64,000 bases of DNA from Astragalus membranaceus (Eukaryota; Streptophyta; Magnoliopsida; Fabales; Fabaceae). The stretch covers positions 78,219,100 through 78,283,099 of the forward strand of contig CM076847.1 of the NCBI GenBank assembly GCA_039519185.1, in the 5' to 3' direction. The notes under the pieces were generated by a model. It was not told the DNA's origin, searched no databases, and saw only the letters and a list, made by a program, of their open reading frames with translations. Position numbers and translations under genes: made by a program. Positions 12,937 to 24,578 of the stretch are shown in pieces (position 1 is the stretch's first letter; each line of letters opens with the position of its first letter).

Positions 12937-15249
12937 GGAGTTGTGTTGTGTGAAAACACATAATGTGCAAGTATACACAGTCGCAACAAGTAATAAAGAG
13001 TAAGTAGAAATCGTTTCCACGAGGATTGTTTAAGCTCTTTTTTATATTTAAATTAGTAAATAAGCTAGTGAAAAAAATAAAAGAGAAAATAAGCATGTGG
13101 TAAAGCATTATGTAAAAATAGCAAGTAATATAAAAGAGTGAAGAAAATACCGAGAGAAAACCGGTTAGAATGTCTTCTACTATCTATCTATACCATTTAC
13201 CTACTACCAAAATACCAATCTTATCATTTTCCCAACTAAATAATTGAAGGATGTTTAGGTAATTTTACTCTTTCACTTTTTCAAACTCTCTCACTTTTTC
13301 ACTCTCTTCTCCTCTTTCTTCTTCTAATTCTCTCATTTCTCTATTTTTCATACTTTTTCAAACTTTTTCACTTTTTCACTCTCGCTTACACAGTTTTTCA
13401 CTCTCTTATACTATTTTTTCCTTTAATTCTCCCATTTTTCTATTATTCACAATATACCTACTTTAATTTCATCTACGTGTCACCTCCATTTTTCCTCTTT
13501 ACTATTTTAAAAATTTTCAAATTTTGACAAAATTTTAATATCCGTTTTTTTACACGGGGTAATATTTAGGCTAATTAAATCGGTCAACTTTAAAATTGCC
13601 TTGATTTTCACGAGATAATGTTCGGACTAATTAAATTTTCTCTGAGTACATACATTATGCACAACCAAAATACCAATCTTATACTTTTCCCAACTAAGCA
13701 ATTGAAGTTTATTTAGTTAATTTCATTTTTTCACACCCACTCTCACACACTTTTTCAAACTTTTTCACTATCTTATTCTCTTTCTTCCGCTAACTCTCTC
13801 ATTTATCTATTTTTCACGATATATCTACTTTAATTTCATCTATATGTCTCCTCAATTTTTCCTTTTTACTATTTTAAAATTATCGAAATTTTGATAAAAT
13901 TTTAATATTATGTGTTTTACACGGGTAATGTTCGGACTAATTAGGTTTGTCCATTTTAAATTTGTCAAAATTTTCACGGGATAATGTTCGGACTGATTAA
14001 ATTTTGTCTGAGATCATACATAGAAATAAAACGACAGCACCCGTGCGTAGGCACGAGTATACTACTAGTTTACACAAATAACTTTTCAATGAGGGTCTAG
14101 TGCTAAATGGGTACTACAGCACCTAAGCGCATGCATGAAAGTTTGTGCTTTTCAGTCACTTAATGCAGAGTTTCACTAAGATTCTTTATGTCAAAGTACT
14201 CATTAGGTTCACCTCTGGATTTTAAACATGGCAAGCTCATTTTATGGGGTTTATTTTTCTATGTTCGGGTTTAAATAAGATTAACTAAAGTGTCCTTTAG
14301 TTAATGCAATCCATATTAACTACTAAGTTCAACAAATTAACCTTTTTCTGAATTAAAATACTTGTACTTAATAAAAAGTGGTCAAGCTTAAACCAAATTT
14401 GAAAATATTATATTACCATAGTTAAAGGTACTAAGCAGACATTTAGCATTTAAACCATTCAAAGATTTCTAACAAGGCAAAGCATCCTAACTAAAGAGTT
14501 TAGCTCATAATGAGCTTAAAATCCATTAAAACAAAAGAGGTGTTTAACAACATAAGCATGACACTGAACTTACAGCAAAGAAACTTAGCAAGAGGAATAC
14601 TGAGATGGACCCCAACACTTTCGAACTGAAAGTGAAAATATGGTTTATCAACTTGCTTTGCAACTCTGTTATCCAAAATGCTACTACAACACCCAGTTCA
14701 ACACTAGTCTCTCAAGGTTTTCTTCAATAGAGGCTTCGAAAGGAAGAGGAGACGCTATGTCTAATGTTTTAACCTAATTTTCCAGCCCTCTTAAAGTTGA
14801 AAAATGTGCTTCCTTATATAGGGAAGTGGATGGTGTAAGAGAAAGAATGTCCTCCATCTGCAAATTTATCTTTTTGCACTTTTGCTTTTTGTGCTTTTTT
14901 CGCCCTACTAAAAGCAAGTGGTCCCCTCATTCGCAGCACCACTACAGTAGAGATTCCCCGAATGGATAGGCTGACATGCGTACTACTATGCATATATATC
15001 TTGTCTTTTAGTTTCCCTCTCTTCCTTCCTTGGTGAAAAAGCAAGTGCTAGAACACCAGAAATTCATGCACAGCTTAAAACACATATTAAATCCCCAAAG
15101 GTAAGTACCTAAGTGCTCTTTTGGATCAAAACAAGCTTTCACAATTGAGATTGAACAAATAATAAATTCCAAACATTTTCTAACAAAATTACTCTTAAAC
15201 ATGCAACAATTAAGCTAAAGGAATGCCAATAACTCTTATTTCTAAGAGT
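12937..15249. mobile_element. Insertion splitting the hAT-like element, of unclassified type
   Basis: Inferred from the split of the flanking element. The left edge carries a phrase (acacagtcgcaacaag ... tttccacgaggattg) that I recognise only as a common plant interspersed repeat. Flanks read 'acaagt' and 'tcaagt', compatible with a short target duplication. It contains the Helitron-like block at 13173-14068. No coding capacity is seen in the rest (14069-15249). Confidence 0.35.
13173..14068 (+). mobile_element. Non-autonomous Helitron
   Basis: The right end has the Helitron signature: a short GC hairpin (CGTGC gtag GCACG at about 14042-14056), then about 10 bp, then terminal CTAG at 14065-14068 followed by T. 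The left end begins TC (13173) with pyrimidine-rich sequence; this end is less certain because the preceding base is G rather than A. Internally the block is duplicated: phrases such as ccaaaataccaatcttat recur at 13207 and 13665 (offset 458), and 'gttcggactaatta' recurs four times. No Rep/helicase coding region is present. Confidence 0.6.
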
Positions 15250-15301
15250 TATCAAGTTGTCTTGTCCAGTACCTTGCTTTTTGGCAAATCAAACACACCC
15301 C
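15250..15301. mobile_element. Right end of the interrupted hAT-like element
   Basis: It matches the right terminus of the copy ending at 51240 (ttgtccagtacc ... aaatcaaacacaccc). It is taken as the separated tail of the element that starts at 12507. Confidence 0.45.
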
Positions 15302-15342
15302 GTGTATTTTCCTCATGAAGAACCCTAATGTAACATTTTAAT

Positions 15343-16767
15343 TTTAATAAAGGCTTAATTATGTTTTTAGCCCCCTGCAAATAGGGGGTCATTTGGTTTT
15401 AGACCCTCTAAATTTTTTTAAAAAAAAATCCCTGCCAATATTTTTTTTATATTAATCCTTCTTTCAAGTCTTCGTTAATGGTTCGCTGACTTGTCTAATG
15501 GAACTGCCATCTGGCATTGCCAAATCATTACTTTTTATTTTCTTTTTATTTTAAAAATAGTGACATGGATTTTAAATTAGTGTTTTTTTACCATCCCATC
15601 TTCATCTCTCTCTCTGAACTTCTTCATCTATAAAACCAGATCTGGGTACCTATATTAGCCAGATCTGAAAACTGAGTGCTGCTTGCATCAGCCGCCGTGA
15701 ATGTGGCGGTTGTGGTGAGAGTGAGCGGTGGTGCAAAGTCCTAGAGGGAGAACTCACGATGGTGGTTTTGTGGTGATGGTGTTGCGACGGTGGGGGGTGT
15801 TGTTAGGGTAGCTTGTGAAGGGAGAGTGAGAGATCGAGGGAAGTGAGTGCTATTAAGGTGGTTTGTGAAAGGCTCTTTTCAACGGTGATGATAATGTGTG
15901 GTCTTCTGTATTTCATTATCACAAAACCCATTATCACAAAAAATTATTTTCAGACATTATCGCAAAACCCATTGGAATAAAGCTTTATCACAAAACTCAT
16001 TATCCCTTTTTTCTTAAACCCAGATTTCAGGATAACAAGATTTCAATTTTTGATTCATTTTTTATTTCGATTTAGGGTTGGATTTCGATTTCCATTCCAG
16101 AATCAATTAAGCGAAATGAAATAAAATCCAGATCTTGACTATTTCCATTCCAGATCTGGAAACGAGCGTGAAATAAATTCCAAAACCATAAAGAACGAGA
16201 AGAGCGTTAACGGAAATTGATGAAGAAACTGCGAACAGAAATGGATCAGAGAACGGAAAGAGATTCTGAGAATTGAAGTGATTTTGTTTTGATGAACGAT
16301 TTTGTTTTGATTCCAAAGGAAGAAGTGATTTTGAGAATTGAGTGATTCTGAAAAATTGTTTTGTTAGGGGAAAAAACCAAGAGAAAACCTATGTTGTTAT
16401 GGGAAGGGGAAACATTATTGAAGAAGAAAGGGAGAGCAAAAGAGGAAGCAATAGCAGTAGCCAAGATCAAGAGAGAGAGGGTGTTGATGGGGAAGATGGG
16501 AAATGGAGAAGATGTAGAATAATGTAAAATAATGAAAAACAAAAAATAATGATTTGGCATACAACTCAGCATTAAAAAAAATTAGAAAAGAAAAAGAAAA
16601 CTACCAATCAGACACGTCAGCATTTTTTGTAACGGTGGGTTAACAGAAGGATCTTTTTAAAAAAATTGTTTTTGCAGGGAGTTTTTAAAAAAAATAAAAT
16701 TGGAGAGGGTAAAAGCAAAACATCCACTATTTGCAGGGGGTAAAAGCGTATTTAAACCTTTAATAAA
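15343..16767. mobile_element. Non-autonomous MULE (Mutator-like) element, 1407 bp, with 9-bp target duplication
   Basis: The element body is 15352-16758. A perfect 9-bp direct repeat TTTAATAAA flanks it (15343-15351 and 16759-16767), which is the Mutator target-site length. Terminal inverted repeats of about 95 bp begin GGCTTAATTATG on the left; the right end reads GGTTTAAATACG in reverse complement, and both continue into a 'CCCCCTGCAAATAG' block. The interior (about 15600-16560) has no transposase and no intact gene. It contains 'cagatct'-type repeats and could be captured genomic sequence. Identification rests on TIR plus TSD. Confidence 0.8.
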
Positions 16768-17001
16768 AATCTAAACTAAAATAATGAGTCGGCATTGCTT
16801 AATAATCTTTGTCACTTTGCCAACTATGATTTCGTTAGCCAATTTTGTGTTTTTAAACAGAGAATGATAGAGAGGGATGAAAAGGAAAACGTAGACATTT
16901 TGCAAAGAGTTATTGATTACAAAAATTATTGGGACTAAATTCAAAACACATCATATTTACAGGAACACGAAACACATTTTAGCCTAATCTTACTTAAGTA
17001 C
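16768..17001. other. Short spacer between MULE and LTR element A
   Basis: AT-rich sequence without features. The last five bases (AGTAC, 16997-17001) are the left candidate target duplication of the LTR retrotransposon. Confidence 0.4.
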
Positions 17002-17370
17002 TGTTACGGATTGGGCCTTTATCACTAAGACCCAATACCAGATGCAGATCCATCAACCAATGGTGGAGATTAAAAACTTAGATCCAATGGTTCTCATTGG
17101 ATCCCAAAACCTATAAATAAGCATTCAATGAAATGTCTAAGGTACCCACTCTTTCCTACTTTTTACCTCTAATTAGCTCTCTAGCTGACTTGAGCGTCGG
17201 AGTGTCCTCGCAGGTACCACCTGCCCCGGATCGGATACAGACCTCTGCTCCAGATCGGAACTCTGCCTCGGATACGGAGCTCGGTCGATCAAGACCATTA
17301 ACTACCAACTACCTCGGATTAGACTTGGTGTCTAAGATCGGATACCGGTCTAGAGGTACGGTACAAAACA
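17002..17370 (+). repeat. 5' LTR of element A
   Basis: It begins TGTTACGG and ends AAAACA just before the primer-binding site. A TATA-type stretch (cctataaataagc) lies at about 17110-17122. Confidence 0.85.
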
Positions 17371-17389
17371 TTGGCGACCACAGTGGGAG
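17371..17389 (+). promoter_or_regulatory. Primer-binding-site region of element A
   Basis: The sequence right after the LTR (ttggcgaccacagtggga) is identical to the one at 39966 in element B. It sits where the tRNA primer site lies in LTR retrotransposons. I cannot name the priming tRNA with confidence. Confidence 0.65.
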
Positions 17390-17429
17390 GATCTTGTACT
17401 CTAGTTCCTCTCCTATCTCCTTGATTGAC

Positions 17430-18652
17430 GATGGCTCCGACCTTACGTCAGAGGACTATCCCGAATGTCGTTGAAGGACCTGTTCTGCAGTGGGTAACTC
17501 CGGAAGGAGTGTCAGTCACTTTACCCCTTAGCCCGGCGCATGCTCGAAGCTCGGCTACGGCTATGGTTCCTGGGAGCTCAGCCCGGAACCGACTTCCACC
17601 TCCCCCTCCGATCGTCTAGGTACCGGTCGACGCTGTTCAACAGCTCGTCCTATTCTTAAATCGGCAAGCCGAGGCCGACCGGCAGGAAAGCCAACGCTAC
17701 ACCCAGTTAGAAGCTCACATTGCTGAGATCCGGGCTCGTAACATCCCGGATCGGAGTTCCTCTATGCGCAACTCTTTAAGTGGAACGACTCATGGCCGCG
17801 GGCGCCACCGATCTCCTGCTTGGAGGAGATACCATCATCGCACTCCACCTCGTTGTAGAGGAGGGCGAGGACCGGAGACTCCCCCAAGTCGGACCCCTGA
17901 TGATTCCTGTGGTCCTGAGGGTTCCCCTCGGCCTAGCTCATTTCTGTTTTCCTCATCTCCGAGGCGGCGTACCAGAAGTCGGAAAAGGTCTCCGAGGCAG
18001 TAACGTCAGCGCCCTAGCTCGCGGGGATCCCCCGGCAAGTATGGCTACCGACGACCTCCACCCCTTGAGAGGTCGGCAAAGCGTACAGGATCTTTCACAG
18101 CTAAGATCGACTACTTCCCAGTGCCAAAGCACCTCGAGAAGGCTCCTGAGGGTTTGAAAATGCATGATGGGACTGGCGATCCATCGCCACCTCGAGTACT
18201 TTGACACGGTTATGCAATACCGTAACATTCCAGAGGAGATAAAGTGCCGAACCTTTCCCCTCACTCTAGAGAAGGCGGCTCTGGAATGGTTCAGGGCTCT
18301 TAGGTCGAATACGATCTCCTCTTGGGATCAGTTAGCCAAGCTCTTTTCTGCACACTTCGCCCACTCGAAGATGAAGCCTAAATCTCGGAAGGTATTGCAG
18401 GCAATTCAGCAAGGAAAAAATGAGTTCCTCCGGGACTACATAGAGAGATTCAATAGAGAAGCTACTCAAGTCCGGGACCTCGACGACTCCTTCCGTCTCT
18501 ACTTCATGGAGGCTGGCCTTCGTGAAGGAAGTCTATTTCAGATAGACGTCGGGGTCAACCAAGTTGAGTCGCTTGCCGAGTTCCTCCAGCGATCTCAAAA
18601 GTATATCAATCATGAAGAAGGGATTAACGCAGGAAGGTCACGTTTCACCTAG
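17430..18652 (+). pseudogene. gag of element A (Retrotrans_gag), broken
   Basis: The reading starts at ATG 17430 (MAPTLRQRTIPNV). The frame continues through an Arg-rich middle but is stopped by TAG at 17617-17619 and TAA at 18001-18003, then shifts frame near 18180. From 18164 the second frame encodes the conserved capsid block, with landmarks FPLTLEKAALEWF, ISSWDQLAKLF, LRDYIERFNREA and EFLQRSQKYINHE. This block is clearly homologous to gag of element B. Gag forms the virus-like particle that packages the element RNA. This copy could not make full-length Gag. Confidence 0.9.
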
Positions 18653-18889
18653 GTCTCGGAATGAGCCTACGGGCGTGATGTAATCCGGCTTTGTAAATGT
18701 CCAACAATCTAATATATATAGATCGGCTACGATTTTCGTCACACTGATTGCTTAGTAAAAGTGAGTTCCGAGGTTGGAGGGAAAGATTTGGGACCGGTCG
18801 AGCGATCGCCTTTAAGTTTCACGGTAAGACCAGAACCCGAGACACCGAGTTCAACATCGCTAGAGAATCGGAATTCCACCTAGGATCGG

Positions 18890-19031
18890 AACTCCTGATG
18901 ATTCCTGCTGATCCGAGGGTTCCCCTCGGCCCTGCTCGTCTCTGGCTTCCCCTTCTCCGAGGCGACGTTCCAGAAGCCGGGAAAAATCCCAGAGGCAGGA
19001 ACGTCGACGCCTTTGCTCACAGAGATCCTCC
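18890..19031 (+). repeat. Duplicated gag-middle segment within element A
   Basis: This stretch repeats, with divergence, the Arg-rich gag segment at about 17886-18030 (shared phrases: tgatgattcctg, gagggttcccctcgg, ctccgaggcg, gaggca..aacgtc). It lies downstream of gag, so part of the coding region was copied into the 3' non-coding part. Confidence 0.65.
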
Positions 19032-19427
19032 GACTTTAAACTGACACCTCGAGTCATCCAGGTGGTCACGTTTTAAATGGCCGAGGTTGCCATTACCCTG
19101 AAGGGCGAGTTCGATCTGGGCCGAGTCCTGGTAAACTGCCCTAAAGGCGACTTTAAACTGACACCTCGAGTCACTCAGGTGGTCACGTTTTAAATGGCCG
19201 AGGTTGCCATTACCCTGAAGGGCGAGTTCGATCTGGGCCGAGTCCTGGTAAACTGCCCTGAAGGCGACTTTAAACTAACACCTCGAGTCACTCAGGTGGT
19301 CGCGTTTTAAATGGCCGAGGTTGCCATTACCCTGAAGGGCGAGTTCGATCTGGGCCGAGTCCTGGTAAACTGCCCTGAAGGTGACTTTAAACTGACACCT
19401 CGAGTCACTCAGGTGGTCACGTTTTTA
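19032..19427 (+). repeat. 117-bp tandem repeat, 3 copies plus a partial
   Basis: Units begin with gactttaaac at 19032, 19149, 19266 and 19383 (exact 117-bp steps). They are nearly identical, differing at single bases such as ctgaca/ctaaca. The array is in the 3' non-coding region of element A. Confidence 0.9.
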
Positions 19428-19433
19428 ACATTG

Positions 19434-19628
19434 CCGAGGCTAGTGGCAGACACCCTCGCTGGTATAAGCCCGACCTCGAAGATCTGTGACAAGACCCGTA
19501 TCTCGGGCGCTCCGAGGCTGGTGGCAGACACCCTTGCTGATATAAGCCCGACCTCGAAGATCTGGGACAAGACCCGTATCTCGGGCACTCGAGGCTGGGG
19601 GCAGACCCCTTTGTAGCTATAAGCTCGG
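19434..19628 (+). repeat. 78-bp tandem repeat, 2 copies plus a partial
   Basis: Units begin ccgaggct at 19434 and 19512, with a truncated third from about 19590. They carry the phrases 'ggcagacaccc' and 'caagacccgtatctcggg'. The array follows the 117-bp one directly. Confidence 0.85.
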
Positions 19629-19739
19629 CCTTGAAGAAGGTCGCCACGACGGTCCGACCTCAAATTCAAAAACTCTCACGAAGTCCAGATAAGGCTTCAA
19701 GTCTAGCTCGCCCCAAGACGACCCGACTTGGGGGGCAAC

Positions 19740-20108
19740 TGTTACAGATTGGGCCTTTATCACTAAGGCCCAACACCAGATGCAGATCCATCAACCAATG
19801 GTGGAGATTAAAGACTTAGATTCAATGGTTCCCATTGGATCCCAAAACCTATAAATAAGCATTCAATGCAATGTCTAAGGTACACACTCTTTCCTACTTT
19901 TTACCTCTAATTAGCTCTCTAGCTGACTTGAGCGTCGGAGTGTCCTCGCAGGTACCACCTGCCCCGGATCAGATACAGACCTCTGCCCCAGATCGGAACT
20001 CTGCCTCGGATACAGAGCTCGGTCGATCAATACCATTAACTACCAACTACCTCGGATCAGACTTGATGTCTAAGATCGGATACCGGTCTAGAGGTACGGT
20101 ACAGAACA
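19740..20108 (+). repeat. 3' LTR of element A
   Basis: It is about 96% identical to the 5' LTR and the same length. It is preceded by a G-rich polypurine tract at about 19727-19739. Confidence 0.85.
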
Positions 20109-21119
20109 TGTACGTTTAAGTGCAAGAATTTTGATAAGAGTTCGTGCATTAGTGTCAATAAGATTTATAAACCAAGAACCAATCAAGGAGATATGTCATC
20201 CATACTTGTGAATTTAAACAATGGGATATTAAACTATAAACAAAATAAATACATAATCCTTTTGATTTATTTAAAACTAGGACTGGATCTTGTCCAGTGA
20301 CCGAGGGTCCAGTAGAACCTTGGCTATACAAAAATAAAAGGGTAGGCGGTGTTTAAATAACTGAAATAGAAGAGACAAAAGTATTTTTTAAGGGTTGAGA
20401 TTTTTCACATGAGTAAACTAGAGAAAAATGTTGGAACCAAGTAGATCTCGAAACAATGACCCTTAATTGACTTTGAAGATAACAAACATCATAAGAGGAT
20501 AATTACGCCCTAACATGTTTTTCTAGTATGAGATAAGTAGACATATTCTCTACACTCATGGTTGGCATCTCTATCATCCATTCTCACAAAACAATATACA
20601 TCATATGTCCACCACAGGTATCATTTGTTCCTATGAAGCGTATGTTCACAAGCTCAACTATTTGAGTGTATCCGATCACCACAAAGCATCTGTTAATTCA
20701 ACAAGATTTTGTTCTCGCGCTCTCATCTGATTTCTTTACTAGAAGACTAAGGCTCGTTTAACGAGATATTAAATGGTATTTGAAATAGTTATTTGAGTAT
20801 GAGGTATCAAGGAACAAAGAGGATAAATAAAAGAGAATACTTCACAAAGCAACAAGAAATATGTTGTTGAGTTTTCAAACCGTCCAATAGTACACATCAA
20901 TGGTAGTAGCAGCGTACGGAAATGGAAGATTTTCGGCATGATTGATTGTACAACCTGATTGCATTTAATGCAGTTCTATCTCACAAGGAACCCTTTCAAC
21001 ATATAGATTTCTATCCCACATAATACATCAACGACTATAATTACTACATATCTATAAAAGGCGTTCAACAACACTTAGAGACACGAACGTGTGTACAAAG
21101 AACTTACTATTTGTATACA
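20109..21119. other. Intergenic, no gene seen
   Basis: AT-rich sequence with no supported feature apart from the candidate right target duplication TGTAC at 20109-20113. Confidence 0.35.
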
Positions 21120-21210
21120 CTATTTGTCTCAAAATCGATCCATGGATCATAGAAATAATAAATAATTATAGCTCTTAGGGGTGTTCATGGATCGATTTTG
21201 AGACAAATAG
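21120..21210. repeat. Perfect 25-bp inverted repeat with 41-bp spacer
   Basis: The arm 21120-21144 (ctatttgtctcaaaatcgat...) is exactly complementary to 21186-21210. It is compatible with a small foldback element or a transcribed hairpin. No target duplication is recognised. Confidence 0.85.
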
Positions 21211-21238
21211 TTAGTGGAACTTATTTGTTGAGACTGTT

Positions 21239-21460
21239 TTGGTTCAAGATATCGAGACAGTTGGGATTCAAAATACAGAGCATGCAAAACCAAAATTTGA
21301 AAAATCTGACATTAAGAAACCAAGAGTACTTGGTTTCAGGATATTGAGATTGTTTGGTTTCGAAGAATTCGACATTAAGATACTAAGATTGTTTGGTTTC
21401 AAATACCGAACGTACAAACCCAAAATCTGAAAAAATTTACCTCTCAAAATCATGGTACTG
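21239..21460. repeat. Degenerate direct repeats
   Basis: Phrases such as 'gattgtttggtttc' (twice, 21346-21402), 'gacattaaga' (three forms) and 'accaaaat.tgaaaaa' recur with irregular spacing. No protein is supported. Confidence 0.45.
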
Positions 21461-21683
21461 GGATCTCACATAACACACATGATGCTAAGAGGAATCAATG
21501 TCAGGACACCGAAGCCCCTTAGTACCAAGGTATCAACTGTGCTATGTGAGGGCCGAGTACCATTACACAATCGATACCAAGGTATCGAGTGTGTTAAGAG
21601 AGGCAAGGAGAGATCTTAAAATCGAGGTAATTTTGATATTTTAGTTGGGATGGAGAAAAGAAAAAATCCCTTAGAAGAAATAT

Positions 21684-23040
21684 TTGCGCCCCAAAATTAT
21701 TTTTGCAATTGCTAACAATGTTGGCATACCAATTAACCTAGATGGTGCAACATGTAAAAACTCCTTTAACGGATCATTTGGTCATTTTGCACGAATCATG
21801 GTTGATATAGATTTGAAATTAGAGCTTGGGAATCAAACCCTAGTTGAGAGGCCGGGTTATGCTTTCTTTATGAAAATTTGTTTTCCTTTTGTATGTATTG
21901 CAAGACTATAGGTCATACCACTAGTGATTGTAATAGAAGGAAGCAATCTGGTGTGGAAAAGAATCATGAGAAAAAGAAATATGTTGCTCAAGTAAAACAG
22001 ATTTCTAGATATGTTCATAAGCCACATGTTACTAATAATGTGAATCACAAGCAGAAAGCTCAGGTTATATGTACTAAAACCTATGTATATAAGGAAGCCC
22101 TTAAAGGAGGAAACAATGATACATAGGTGGTTTGGATCCTAATCTTTTGCTGAAATTTGTTGAGTCGCCTAATGCACAACAAGGGGAATCTTCACACAAT
22201 GAGATTAGAGAAGCGGCCATGCAATCTAACGAAGAATCAATTGTTCAGGACTCTGTTGCTTCAGATGACGGTAAGCAAATGTCGCTTGCGGTTATGCAGC
22301 GCAAGAGACATCTCTGAACCCCACTCAGAAGTTGGCTAATGCTTCTACCTCTAGCACATAGCAGCTTAAGACAAAACCGTTCAAATTTCTCCCACCTCTG
22401 ATATTATTAGTGGTTCCTCCACTCAACCTCCAAATACCAGGCTATATTTGTTAAATGTCTCCGAGTCGGATGCTACTTCTAATTTAGTGGTAGCATTTGA
22501 CATGAGAATATTGGGTAAGCTTTGGGCGATGAGCTAGATGATGTGGCTGATTCTATGGCTACCGATACCCAAAGAATAATTGCGCAGTATGATAAGCTCA
22601 AACCGGTGGTGTTCAAGACCCAAAAGAAGAAATTTTGGCAAAAAAAAAAGAAATTGACCCAGAAAACTGTAGGCTACAATTCCCGTTCAAAGACAAATTC
22701 TGTCTTTGTCTCTTATTGATCCGACTATTGCAAGTTAGTCCTAAGAATTTCAACAAAAATGGAAATTTGTCCAGAAAATTGTAGGCTATAATTCCCGTTC
22801 AAGGACAAATTTGTCTTTGTCTTCTTTTGATCTAACTATTGTAAGCTAGCACTTTTATATCCGTCTCTAGGATGTAATATTTTAGGGGGTTTTGTTAGGG
22901 GTTCCCTATCATTGGCTTGACTTTATTTTCTTTTTTGCCAAAGGGTATTGGTCTAGTTCCTTTCCTCCCTGGGCTCTCTTCTGTAATCTTTCATTTTTCT
23001 CCTTTTTAATAAAATCAGAGGGAAATTCTCTTTCTCCTTC
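21684..23040 (+). mobile_element. LINE (L1-type) remnant: ORF1 C-terminal part and tail
   Basis: The translation from about 21684 resembles plant LINE ORF1 (phrases GHFARIMVDIDL and VERPGYAFF). It then shifts frame and reaches a CCHC zinc knuckle (C-x2-C-x4-H-x4-C, codons at 21890, 21899, 21914 and 21929). Further frames up to 22720 are fragmented. No endonuclease or reverse transcriptase (ORF2) follows. A near-duplicate phrase (cagaaaactgtaggctacaattcccgttcaa) occurs around 22660 and 22770. The tail at 22980-23040 with 'aataaaatcag' could be the 3' end. This is a dead copy. Confidence 0.65.
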
Positions 23041-23629
23041 TTGATGTTGCTTTACATCGATCATAAGGTTTTAACGAGACTTCGTTCCTTCTATTTGATT
23101 AAAAAAATACATTTTCTTCATGATGTATAAAATGCATGTATAAACTTAATATCAGTTCGTGCATTATTTTCACGATGGTTTCATTTGTATTTTTATAGTA
23201 GTCAATTTTTTTTACCACAGGTCCATAGCCGATAGTCAATCCAATTCTTAAGAACATTACGCCCTTAATTTTACAATTAAAATCAATTTTTGAGAATAAT
23301 TTTGTTTTAATTATTGTTTTAAAGTTTAAGTCAATACTAATTGTCATTTTCTCAATAATACCCACAATTATTCATTACAAAGAGAGAGAAATAAGTGGAG
23401 TGAAATAATTAATAAATTTTTTTGACAGCTGAAATAATTAATAATTAAAAGTATTATAAAAAAATAAATAATATCAATTTTTTGACATCAAATAAATAAC
23501 GTCATTAAAAATAACAATATTTATTAGCTTTATTTATATATGTAATCTTAAAACAATATGTATTTTGAAATCAACTGAGATAATATTTGATTTTTCTTGC
23601 CATATGTAATTTTAGAGTTAAATATGATT

Positions 23630-23875
23630 TTGGTACTTATAAAATTGGGACCTTTCAAGTTTAGTCTCTATTGAATTTTAATAGGCATTTATGTCCCTCA
23701 CAAATTCTTTTTCAGCAATTTTAATCCCTCACGATTTTTAAATTTTAATAGCCTTTTGGGAGCCTTTTAAAAGTTATGAGAGACTAAAATTACCGACAAC
23801 AAGTTTGTGGGGGACGAAAACACCTATTAAAGTTTAATAGGGACTAAACTTGAAAGGTCTCAATTTTTTTTTTTA
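23630..23875. mobile_element. Foldback/MITE-type inverted repeat, about 240 bp
   Basis: The left arm (from about 23641: aaattgggacctttcaag...) pairs with the right arm ending about 23868 (...cttgaaaggtctcaattt) over roughly 110 bp with scattered mismatches, centred near 23755. No transposase. The target duplication is not clear. Confidence 0.65.
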
Positions 23876-23900
23876 AAAAAAAGACAAGAAAATATTAATA

Positions 23901-24161
23901 GAGTAAACTCTCGGTTTGACCCCTATATTATCACTCTGGTTCTTGAACTATAGAAATACAATTAATAGTCCTTAAAATATTTTAAATCCATCAAATAAAT
24001 ATTAGTTCCTCAACTATCACTCTTTCTCCTATTTTGAGAATATCCAAGAGACTAATTTGATGAATTTAAAATAATTTAAAAACTATTAATTGTATTTATA
24101 TAGTTGGAGGACCCAATTGAAAAAAGAATGATAATATTAAGACCAAAAAATTGAGTTTACT
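23901..24161. mobile_element. Second foldback/MITE-type inverted repeat, about 260 bp
   Basis: The outer ends are GAGTAAACTC and its complement gagtttactc. The arms continue through 'acaattaatag' and 'atccatcaaat' blocks and meet near 24030. It is adjacent to, but distinct from, the previous inverted repeat. Confidence 0.65.
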
Positions 24162-24433
24162 CGATAAAAATGAGATAGGAGAAATATTCAAAGAAAGGAG
24201 ATGAGAGACATTTGCTCTTTGAGATCTGAGAGCAAGCAAGGAGCGACTTTGCTTTGCATTTATCCGTCCCCACCCTAACCCTAGTACCCTTCTTGTTTCA
24301 CATGAATGAATAAATAAACAAAAGAATTGTTGCGCCCACAAAAAACACCACCCATCATTAAAAGCAGCCCAACGTTACCATTTTCGAAATTCGTTGGAGC
24401 CAAACGGCTTTTAAACTTGTCACATGCTACTCT

Positions 24434-24457
24434 CTTTTCTCTCTCTCTCTCTCTAGT
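24434..24457 (+). repeat. CT microsatellite in the promoter/leader
   Basis: A short (CT)n run lies about 120 bp before the start codon of the MGC protein gene. Pyrimidine tracts of this kind are common in plant leaders. Confidence 0.6.
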
Positions 24458-24578
24458 CTAGGTGGCTTGCATCTCAGTTTCTAATAGACTTGTTTTTATT
24501 ATCAATCAACATTCCTCACCCTCTCCTCCTTCCTTCTTCTCCTCTTTCTTTCCAATAGAAGAGAAGAGAAGAGAAGAG

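Larger units (their letters stand above)
17002..20108 (+). mobile_element. LTR retrotransposon A (gag-only, non-autonomous, Ty3/gypsy type)
   Basis: Two 369-bp LTRs (17002-17370 and 19740-20108) start TGTTAC and end AACA. About 14-15 visible differences put identity near 96%. Flanking pentamers AGTAC and TGTAC match at 4 of 5 bases. The interior of about 2.4 kb holds a broken gag, then two tandem-repeat arrays, then a G-rich polypurine tract (cttggggggcaac) before the 3' LTR. No protease, reverse transcriptase, RNase H or integrase is present, so mobilisation would need another element's enzymes. The LTR 3' part (gacttgagcgtcggagtg) and the primer-binding-site region are shared with element B. 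Confidence 0.9.

Noticed and set aside
16246..16572. Hydrophobic 108-codon minus-strand frame inside the MULE
   Set aside because: Low-complexity Ser/Phe/Leu composition, no splice or domain support, and it lies in element filler.
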